Below, piece after piece: positions 33,553 through 40,270 of a stretch of DNA of 64,000 nt. Positions within the stretch are counted from its first letter, which is position 1. Each line of letters begins with the position of its first letter. The DNA is from Nitrosomonas sp. Is79A3 (GTDB lineage: Bacteria > Pseudomonadota > Gammaproteobacteria > Burkholderiales > Nitrosomonadaceae): assembly GCF_000219585.1 (NCBI RefSeq), contig NC_015731.1, positions 62,001-126,000 on the forward strand. Direction: 5' to 3'. The notes below the pieces were generated by a model. The model saw only the letters and a program-made list of their open reading frames with translations, was not told the origin of the DNA and did no database searches. The position numbers and the translations under genes were made by a program.

Positions 33553-33650
33553 ATGCTGCCCAAATTGCTTGCAGAGGCCGGTCAGGTTAGCTATCTTGTC
33601 AGGCAGGAGTGATTGTGGGTGGCGCGCGGAGTGATGTTTCTTACCGCATG
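33553..33650 (+). pseudogene. Truncated remnant of a YqjE-like gene
   Basis: It opens MLPKLLAEAGQVSYLVRQ and then a stop; the first 24 bp match the YqjE gene at 24466 almost exactly. After an internal deletion the sequence resumes as GTGATTGTGGGTGG, which matches the second membrane segment of the intact gene. It marks the right end of the duplication. Confidence 0.72.
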
Positions 33651-33797
33651 TGTAAAATGGGCATATTGCGAGGGCATGGCAGTGCGATGCCGTTTCTACG
33701 GCAGCGAATGCTAACCTCGTCCTGATCAAAGTTATCGATAAAGGATTCAAAGGGGGTAAAAGCCCGATTGATCAGGCTGCCTGAGAGTTACAAATTT

Positions 33798-34691
33798 TTA
33801 AACTTTACAGTAGGAAGGAATCCAGCTTTTTTCGATAATGTAATCAGGCAAGTGGTTAAAATCAAACGCTTCGCCGTCTTTAATCATCTGTTTGACGTCA
33901 AATAGTTTGGCAACTTCCGGGATATCGTTAAAGAACAAGGTGTAAAACGGTTTTACTAGCCATTTGGAGATCCGTATCCCGATAGGGCCGATGAAGTTTC
34001 TGCGTTGTCCGACATGGGCGACTTCATCAATGGTAATTTCATCGAGCAGCTCTTTTAAACGCTTTTGTACTTCTGGTTCATCAACCAATAATTCGTCGAT
34101 CAGACGATTTAGATGGCAATAGTAAGTAACGCCCATCAGTTCCGTCACAAAAGCGGGCGAATCCATTAGAAATCCTGGAAATTTAGGAAATTGTTCGTAG
34201 ATTTTTTCTTTAATTGGACTTAACGGTACCCACTCCACTTCATCCAGACCGCAAGTACGCAGCATTTCATCGAACAAGCGGACATGGCAAAATTCTTCCG
34301 CCAAGTGAACACGGCTGATTTTGTCTTCAACCGAGTGCGAATTGGCCATATTGGGTACCACATCCCAGGCGCCCTTGATGCCAACCCACTCATGGCGAGC
34401 GAATTTATACATACCCGTCAACATGAGTGTCATGCGATCCAATGTTTGGGGATCATCCTGCATGACAATATAGTTGCGATAGAAAGCTTCGGGATTGACA
34501 AGCGGTATGCGTAACTGAACGGGATTGTCTTGAAAGTACTGAAACTTGGCACGTTTTTTTACTAAATCTTTGTCATCTTCAAGCAGCTCTCCACTGTGAT
34601 GCTGAGTAAAGAGCCAATAATTTTCAAAATTTTTAGTGCGTTCTTGTTTGGATGCGGATGTGAAAATAGAGCGAAATTTTGGTATTGTCAT
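33798..34691 (-). CDS. Ferritin-like diiron protein
   Basis: A 297-aa soluble protein of helical type. Two metal-binding motifs can be seen: HLAEEFCHVRLFDEML (E-E-x-x-H, about 130) and EITIDEVAHVGQRRNF (E-x-x-H with acidic residue, about 218). This is the pattern of a four-helix-bundle diiron carboxylate protein. Such proteins include AurF-like oxygenases and acyl desaturase-like enzymes. The substrate is unknown. No signal peptide is present. The minus-strand gene has box q with a CATATT -10 upstream, and it lies close to a membrane desaturase with the same promoter type. The two may modify lipids under the same condition; this is inference. Confidence 0.74.
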   Translation of the reverse strand: MTIPKFRSIFTSASKQERTKNFENYWLFTQHHSGELLEDDKDLVKKRAKFQYFQDNPVQLRIPLVNPEAFYRNYIVMQDDPQTLDRMTLMLTGMYKFARHEWVGIKGAWDVVPNMANSHSVEDKISRVHLAEEFCHVRLFDEMLRTCGLDEVEWVPLSPIKEKIYEQFPKFPGFLMDSPAFVTELMGVTYYCHLNRLIDELLVDEPEVQKRLKELLDEITIDEVAHVGQRRNFIGPIGIRISKWLVKPFYTLFFNDIPEVAKLFDVKQMIKDGEAFDFNHLPDYIIEKSWIPSYCKV

Positions 34692-34790
34692 TGGCGAGAT
34701 CTCCCGGCTGATATTATTTGTCCAATTTAGAAGGATGGATGTGTTGCCACATGCTGTGACTGCTATTTACTTGCTTACATAAGGTGATGA

Positions 34791-34830
34791 AATATGCAAA
34801 CACAGGGTTAGTTCTGTGCATTAAAGCACA
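34791..34830 (-). promoter_or_regulatory. Crp/Fnr-type box q, diiron protein promoter
   Basis: TGTGCATTAAAGCACA at 34815-34830, a palindrome that keeps TGTGC and GCACA but differs in the centre. On the minus strand CATATT (34791-34796) begins 18 bp after it. The gene starts at 34691. Confidence 0.55.
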
Positions 34831-34865
34831 GAACGCCTATGTGTGATACCACTCATACTTTAATG

Positions 34866-34976
34866 AACCTCTGAATAACTGTCATTTCGAGCACTACAGC
34901 GAGAAATCTATACTGTTGATTGCCAAAGATTCCTCACTCCGTTCGGAATGACAAAGGTGAGTTACTCAGAGACTCC
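34866..34976. repeat. Interspersed repeat with inverted ends, copy 2
   Basis: Same sequence and orientation as 17289-17395, with a 3-bp insertion (CACTACAGCG for CAGAGCG) and a few substitutions. It ends 46 bp before the stop codon of the small DUF3309 gene. Confidence 0.8.
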
Positions 34977-35021
34977 TGAATGCTATGCTTTTTGCGTACT
35001 CATCCAATGCCAATGATGGCG

Positions 35022-35180
35022 CTATATTCGGCCCATCAGCAACAGAATGAGCAAGATCAGCACCACTGTTCCAAGGATACCGCTGGGGAAATAACCCCAC
35101 TCCCTGCTATGTGGCCACGTGGGAATCGCGCCAATTAGCATCAGAATCAGAATGATTAAAAGTATTGTTCCTACCGACAT
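35022..35180 (-). CDS. Small membrane protein, DUF3309 family
   Basis: A 52-aa protein (MSVGTILLIILILMLIGAIP, then WPHSREWGYFPSGILG and a second helix VVLILLILLLMGRI). Two hydrophobic helices around a W-P-H-S-x-x-W-G-Y-x-P-S-G loop are the DUF3309 signature. AGGAG lies 9 bp before the ATG at 35180. It follows the desaturase gene by 21 bp on the same strand, so it is probably co-transcribed from box r. The function is unknown; DUF3309 genes often sit with stress genes. Confidence 0.86.
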   Translation of the reverse strand: MSVGTILLIILILMLIGAIPTWPHSREWGYFPSGILGTVVLILLILLLMGRI

Positions 35181-35201
35181 TTTATTTCTCCTTCCTAACG
35201 A

Positions 35202-36392
35202 TTAGTCGTAACAACGTAGTTTTTGGGAGAATTCTTGTAATGCACTGATGTCGCTCTCCTCGGCACGCCGGCACCAGTTTTCCAGTTGCTTTACCAGCTG
35301 CTCTTTGGAGGTCGTGGAACTGCTCCATAAGGCGGCCAGATCTTGTCGCATTGAGTAGATCGTACTTAGTTTCTGACTGGAATGGAGCGCCTGGTCCAAG
35401 GCCACCCGTTCTTTTTCCGCTATCTTACTGATATCATTTTGCAGCCAATGCCTGACTGCCTCGAGGGCCTGTGCATCTTGCAGACCCGGAATAGCTTGCG
35501 CACGCAGATTGCGAATCTCGGATATTGTGGGCTGCTTCAGGTATTTTGCAAACTTGGCCAGCACGTCGAAGCGGTGGGTGATCACGGCCTGCAAAGTTCC
35601 CTCGTCGCAGGGCGTCTTAGGCAGACTAAAGCGAACCTTAGGTGCCACCTTACATACCGTGGCCAAGCCCAGCATTTCCAGAATGCGAATGTACATCCAG
35701 CCGATATCAAATTCCCACCATTTGCTGGACAACTTGGCGGAAGTCACGTAGGCATGGTGATTGTTGTGCAGTTCTTCGCCGCCGATCAAAATGCCCCATG
35801 GCAGGATGTTCGTGGAAGTGTCATTCGGTGAGAAATTGCGATACCCGTAATAGTGCCCTACACCGTTGATGACGCCGGCGGCGAAGAGTGGAATCCACAG
35901 CATCTGCACGCCCCATACGATGAATCCGACCGGACCGAATAGCACCAGATCAATCGCCAACATGATGCCGATACCCAGTGCCGGATGCGGCGAGTATACA
36001 TGGCGCTCGACCCAGTCATCGGGAGTGCCATGGCCGTATTTATCGAGCGTTGCGGTATTCTTAGCTTCGATACAATAAAGCTTAGTGCCTTCGAACAACA
36101 CTTTGCCGATGCCATGAATCTGCGGGCTGTGCGGATCTTCGACGGTTTCGCACTTGGCATGGTGCTTCCGATGAATAGCTACCCATTCTTTGGTGATCAT
36201 TCCGGTGGTAAGCCATAGCCAAAAGCGGAAGCAGTGGCTCACAATGGGATGCAGCGTTAGCGCATGGTGCGCCTGGTGCCGGTGGAGGAAAATCGTCACG
36301 GAAGCGATGGTCATGTGTGTCATGATTAGCGTAACCAACGCATAACCCCACCACGGAAGTTCAAATAAGCCAAGTTGCATAAATTGTTGCAT
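35202..36392 (-). CDS. Membrane fatty-acid desaturase (delta-9 type)
   Basis: A 396-aa inner-membrane diiron enzyme that puts a double bond into acyl chains. The three histidine boxes are visible: HRHQAHH (about 38), HRKHH (about 75) and HNNHH (about 208), with hydrophobic helices between. About 120 residues beyond the domain form a helical C-terminal extension without a known motif. Desaturation keeps membranes fluid, for example in cold or stress. The minus-strand gene has box r with a CATATT -10 upstream and leads a small unit with the DUF3309 gene. It is divergent from a Crp/Fnr gene. Confidence 0.9.
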   Translation of the reverse strand: MQQFMQLGLFELPWWGYALVTLIMTHMTIASVTIFLHRHQAHHALTLHPIVSHCFRFWLWLTTGMITKEWVAIHRKHHAKCETVEDPHSPQIHGIGKVLFEGTKLYCIEAKNTATLDKYGHGTPDDWVERHVYSPHPALGIGIMLAIDLVLFGPVGFIVWGVQMLWIPLFAAGVINGVGHYYGYRNFSPNDTSTNILPWGILIGGEELHNNHHAYVTSAKLSSKWWEFDIGWMYIRILEMLGLATVCKVAPKVRFSLPKTPCDEGTLQAVITHRFDVLAKFAKYLKQPTISEIRNLRAQAIPGLQDAQALEAVRHWLQNDISKIAEKERVALDQALHSSQKLSTIYSMRQDLAALWSSSTTSKEQLVKQLENWCRRAEESDISALQEFSQKLRCYD

Positions 36393-36482
36393 AAATAATT
36401 AGATCCTTCATTTAAATGAATCCAGGCAAAACGCTAACGGATTAATCAGCCATTGCAGCTATCGCCGATGGACATATATAAA

Positions 36483-36523
36483 AATATGCCAAATCTGCTG
36501 TCATTTCTGTGCGCTATCACACA
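36483..36523 (-). promoter_or_regulatory. Crp/Fnr-type box r between desaturase and regulator
   Basis: TGTGCGCTATCACACA at 36508-36523. On the minus strand CATATT (36483-36488) begins 19 bp later, matching the desaturase. On the plus strand TATGAA begins at 17 bp, a weaker fit to the regulator at 36612. The single box could serve both genes. Confidence 0.66.
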
Positions 36524-36611
36524 AACTGATTTTGGTGTATTATGAAAGTGATGTGGCAGTTTAGTTAAGTTATTATGTTTACTCAGTTTTTCCTACCAAA
36601 GGAGAAAGATA

Positions 36612-37355
36612 ATGCTTACAGTGCACCCGCATATTTCCCATAGCTTCGACGTCCTAAGCCAGAACCATCTTCTTGCAACCCTGCCTGTGGATGAATTGGA
36701 GCGGCTCCAACACCATCTGGAACTGGTGCCGCTCCCGCTCGGCGAAGTGATTTACGAGTCTGGCACCAAGCCGAGACACGTTTATTTCCCCACCACTGCG
36801 ATCATATCCCTGCTTTTTGTTACGGAGGATGGCGCATCGGCTGAAATCTCGATAGTCGGCAATGAGGGAGTAATCGGGGTGGCCATCTTTATGGGCGGAG
36901 ATAGCATGCCGAATATGGCTGTGGTGCAGAGCGCGGGCTACGCTTACCGGCTGAAAGCGCAACTGCTGCTGCAGGAATTCGATCGCTCCCCGGCTCTGCG
37001 GCACTTGTTTCTACGTTATACCCAGGCGCTTCTCACGCAAATGGCGCAAACGGCGGTATGCAATCGGCATCATTCGATCGAACAGCAACTCTGCCGCTGG
37101 TTGTTGTTAAGTTTCGATCGTTTGCCCTCAGACGAGTTGATCATGACGCAAGAATTGATCAGCAATATGCTCGGCGTTCGCCGCGAGGGCATCACTGATG
37201 CGGCCCGTAAATTACAAAGCGCCGGTCTGATCGAATACCACCGCGGCCACATTACGCTGCTGGATCGGCAGGGATTGGAGGATAATGTCTGCGAGTGTTA
37301 CAGTGTAGTCAAGAAAGAATACGATCGCTTGCTGCCCGACCGGATCGCAACGTAA
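36612..37355 (+). CDS. Crp/Fnr-family regulator
   Basis: A 247-aa regulator. Sensory barrel: VIYESGTKPRHVYFPTTAII, GNEGVIGVAIFMGGDSMPNM. C-terminal winged helix with recognition segment LGVRREGITDAARKLQSAG, which keeps RE as in the regulator at 18452. The position of the CRP cAMP-phosphate Arg holds Met, and no N-terminal Cys cluster is seen, so it probably does not bind cAMP or an Fe-S cluster. The ligand is unknown. AAAGGAGA lies 7 bp before the ATG. It is divergent from the desaturase and shares a box with it. It is the likely reader of the window motif, along with the paralogue at 18452. Confidence 0.9.
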   Translation: MLTVHPHISHSFDVLSQNHLLATLPVDELERLQHHLELVPLPLGEVIYESGTKPRHVYFPTTAIISLLFVTEDGASAEISIVGNEGVIGVAIFMGGDSMPNMAVVQSAGYAYRLKAQLLLQEFDRSPALRHLFLRYTQALLTQMAQTAVCNRHHSIEQQLCRWLLLSFDRLPSDELIMTQELISNMLGVRREGITDAARKLQSAGLIEYHRGHITLLDRQGLEDNVCECYSVVKKEYDRLLPDRIAT

Positions 37356-37430
37356 TCGGCTTTTTCACGCTGATTGTGTCAATGGCTATCCTGCCGCAGC
37401 TCTGCGCCTTAATTCGAACAAATCGCCCAG

Positions 37431-38108
37431 TCATACTTTCTTGATCACCCCATCTTCCAGTTCCACAACCCGGTCCGCAATGTCCAGAATGCGGTAGTCA
37501 TGCGTGACCAGAAGAATGGTGGTTTGCGATTCTTTGGCTAATCGTTTCAGAAGACTGACCGCTTCGTAACCGCTTTGTTTATCCAACGAGGCAGTCGGTT
37601 CATCAGCCAAGACGATTTTAGGTTGCCCGACCAAAGCACGGGCAATGGAAACACGCTGGCGCTGCCCAGCCGATAGTTGATCCGGTTTGTAATCGAGCCG
37701 GTCACCTAAACCCACAGCAACGAGCATTTCTGCCGAACGTTCGAGTCTCTGCTGCTCAGTCATCGTGTTGCTCATTTCTAATGTCATGCTAACGTTCTGC
37801 AATGCGGTAAGCGATTTAAGCAAATTATGTTGCTGGAAAATATACCCAATTTGCTTTCTGATTTTGATTTTAGCTTGTTCATCACTGTTAATCAGTTGTT
37901 GATCAAGCACGATAACGCTGCCGTGGAAAGCCTGACGCAGGCCGCCGATAATAGTCAGGAAAGTTGTTTTGCCGGAACCGGAAGGTCCGGTTATCAGCAC
38001 GATCTCACCTTGCTGAATCGTAATGGTGGCATTCTTTAAAACGGGTTGCGTTAACACCCCGCTTCCAAAGCTAAAATTCAGGCGATCGACATTGATAGCG
38101 ATTGACAT
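37431..38108 (-). CDS. devA: ABC transporter ATPase, DevA type
   Basis: A 225-aa ATPase with Walker A (GPSGSGKTTF), Q-loop (YIFQQHNLLKSLTAL), ABC signature LSAGQRQRVSIARAL, Walker B (ILADEPTASLD-like, seen as VLADEPTASLD) and H-loop (LLVTHDY). The type is MacB/LolD/DevA. With the next two genes it forms a DevBCA-type exporter, which in cyanobacteria sends glycolipids across the envelope. The substrate here is unknown. It lies 10 bp after devC on the same strand and is the last gene of the operon. Confidence 0.9.
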   Translation of the reverse strand: MSIAINVDRLNFSFGSGVLTQPVLKNATITIQQGEIVLITGPSGSGKTTFLTIIGGLRQAFHGSVIVLDQQLINSDEQAKIKIRKQIGYIFQQHNLLKSLTALQNVSMTLEMSNTMTEQQRLERSAEMLVAVGLGDRLDYKPDQLSAGQRQRVSIARALVGQPKIVLADEPTASLDKQSGYEAVSLLKRLAKESQTTILLVTHDYRILDIADRVVELEDGVIKKV

Positions 38109-38118
38109 CAGGTGCCCA

Positions 38119-39282
38119 TCAGAACATATCAGCCGGATTGGCGGCTTTCAATTTGCGAATCGCTAAAAACCCGGCCACTGCGCACATGGTAAGAATAAAC
38201 GTGAATACGTTGACGGCTTTGCTCAAAGTCATTGGCATCGGCATGAATATTTGCGACTCAGCAAGTTGGTATAACCCAACGGCAAGAATATAACCAGGAA
38301 TAAAGCCCAGTACCGCCAAGAAGAACGCCGAAGCAAATACCACGCGAATAAAATAGCCATGTTCATAACCCATAGCCTTTAACGTAGCATACTCATTACG
38401 TAGATTGACAATATCAGTAAACAGAATCTGATAAACGATCACCAGACCCACCACCCACCCCATCACCGTACCAAAACCAAAAATAAACCCAATCGGTGCC
38501 ATATTTGCCCAGTAATTCTTCTCATGCTGCAGCAATTCCTCATAGGTAAAAATATTAATGAACGCATTCAGCTGGCCGGTAAGCTCGGTCTGGGCCTGTT
38601 TGATCGATGCGTCAGGGTGAAGCTTGATGACACCCATATCAATATCACTGCGATTTCTTTTTGGGAAAATACGCATAAAATTTAATTCGCTGGTGACCAC
38701 ATTGCCATCGGCAGCAAAAGACACTCCCAAAGGGAATAACCCGACGATGCTAATCTTATAATCATTAATTTCTGTCACATTTTGGCTCGTTTTGAGCAGT
38801 TGGCGAATGGGGCCGAATTCAGGGCGGGAATATTCATCGAAAAGCACGGTATCTTTAAGCAGCAGCGCAGCGCGCTGGTTTTGAATGGCTTCTACATTGA
38901 ATATCAGGGAATCCGGATCAAATCCATACACCATCAATGTGCGTTTAACCTGTGTTTGGATATTTTTGAAAGGCGCTAACCCGAGATACAGCGGATAAAC
39001 TTCGGCAACCGCCGGATTTCCCAAAGTACGCATCAACTCGCTGCGCTTAAATTGAACCGGCCGCCACATGGCTTCACTTTGCTTGTGCATCAGAAATAAA
39101 TCGCCATTTAATTTTAGCGGCGCAGAGGTTGCACTGGCATACAATGAATCCCTGAAACCCAATTGCATGAACACCAACACACAAGCAAACAGCACGCCGC
39201 AAATCGCAGCAGCCAATTTGGTTCGATCAAAGACTAACTGCCGCCAAGCCAGTCGCGCAGGAAAATAAAACCAGGCAATCAT
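38119..39282 (-). CDS. devC: ABC transporter permease, DevC type
   Basis: A 387-aa inner-membrane permease with the MacB/DevC layout. It has one N-terminal helix (LAAAICGVLFACVLVFMQLG), a large periplasmic domain (about 45-255) and three C-terminal helices. The last two are in FASAFFLAVLGFIPGYILAV and FTFILTMCAVAGFLAI. The N-terminal LAWRQL and C-terminal EYATLKAMGYEHGYFIRVV are typical of DevC. It follows devB by 2 bp and precedes devA by 10 bp, so the three are translated together. Confidence 0.88.
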   Translation of the reverse strand: MIAWFYFPARLAWRQLVFDRTKLAAAICGVLFACVLVFMQLGFRDSLYASATSAPLKLNGDLFLMHKQSEAMWRPVQFKRSELMRTLGNPAVAEVYPLYLGLAPFKNIQTQVKRTLMVYGFDPDSLIFNVEAIQNQRAALLLKDTVLFDEYSRPEFGPIRQLLKTSQNVTEINDYKISIVGLFPLGVSFAADGNVVTSELNFMRIFPKRNRSDIDMGVIKLHPDASIKQAQTELTGQLNAFINIFTYEELLQHEKNYWANMAPIGFIFGFGTVMGWVVGLVIVYQILFTDIVNLRNEYATLKAMGYEHGYFIRVVFASAFFLAVLGFIPGYILAVGLYQLAESQIFMPMPMTLSKAVNVFTFILTMCAVAGFLAIRKLKAANPADMF

Positions 39283-39284
39283 TA

Positions 39285-40181
39285 TTACGGTGCAATACGT
39301 ACATTAACTTGCCGGAAAATCTGGTGCCGCAAATCCGTAACGGCTTCCGGCTCAAGGGTAAGGCGCACTTCAATGATGCGATTATCCCGGTCTGCTAAGG
39401 GGTCGGTGTCGTTCATATCATTTTTCCGGACCAGAAATCCTAATTCTCTGACCTGCGCACGATAGCTCCGTTTGAAACCGGACGCCGTGATACACCCGCT
39501 TTGCCCCACTTTGACCTGAGGTAATTCCGATTCGTAGACTTCCGCCACGACATCCAGCTGCAACAAATCGGCGATTTGTAACAACCCATTGTCGCCGATC
39601 CGTTCCCCCGGGCGGGAGAAGATTTTCACGATCGTGCCGGTGATCGGTGCGGTGATCAGCGTATTGTCCAGCTCGGCTTCCGTAATTTTCTGTTCGGCTT
39701 GTGCACGCACGATCTCAGCCGACAAGCGTTTCAGATCCGCCAGGGATTGCTCATACGCCAGTCGTTTTGCATCTATCAGTGAAATGCTGACCGCGCCCGG
39801 TTCAAGCGATTGGTGGCGCAGGTGTTCGCTCTTGTTAAAAGTGAGTGCGGCCTGCTCAACAGCGCGCTGTGCTTCCAGTACCTTGATGCGCGTTCCGGCT
39901 GCTTGCACCTCAGCTTTTCTTTTGACATGATCCGAGAGTACCGCCAGCTTCTCCCCGGCTTGGACGGAATCGGCTTCCTGAAAAAATAGTTGCGCGACAC
40001 GCGCCCCTTCAGGCCCTGCATTATGCGACACTTTGATCACCCGGGAACGCGGTTCAATGCGACCCAGCGCCCCGATTCCCTGCTTGGTATCCAACCGGCA
40101 TTGCGTCTCGGCGAATACGCTGGTGCTCGTGAAAACACAGCTTGCGATGAGGTAGAAAAGATATTTTTTGCTAAAGTGCAT
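39285..40181 (-). CDS. devB: Periplasmic adaptor (HlyD family), DevB type
   Basis: A 298-aa membrane-fusion protein with a signal peptide (LFYLIASCVFTSTSVFA). A lipoyl half-motif follows (GIGALGRIEPRSRVIKVSHN), then a helical hairpin (about 90-165), and the second lipoyl half with GTIVKIFSRPGERIG. It links the inner-membrane permease to an outer-membrane channel. It is the first gene of devBCA. No outer-membrane factor is encoded beside it, so a TolC-type protein must come from elsewhere. There is no motif box upstream. Confidence 0.87.
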   Translation of the reverse strand: MHFSKKYLFYLIASCVFTSTSVFAETQCRLDTKQGIGALGRIEPRSRVIKVSHNAGPEGARVAQLFFQEADSVQAGEKLAVLSDHVKRKAEVQAAGTRIKVLEAQRAVEQAALTFNKSEHLRHQSLEPGAVSISLIDAKRLAYEQSLADLKRLSAEIVRAQAEQKITEAELDNTLITAPITGTIVKIFSRPGERIGDNGLLQIADLLQLDVVAEVYESELPQVKVGQSGCITASGFKRSYRAQVRELGFLVRKNDMNDTDPLADRDNRIIEVRLTLEPEAVTDLRHQIFRQVNVRIAP

Positions 40182-40270
40182 CAGTCATTTCTCAAAAAAA
40201 CGCGGCGCCGCTACGCGGCTCTCTGTGAACAGCAAACCAGTGCATCAGCGATCAGCGCGCCAGTGATCCG

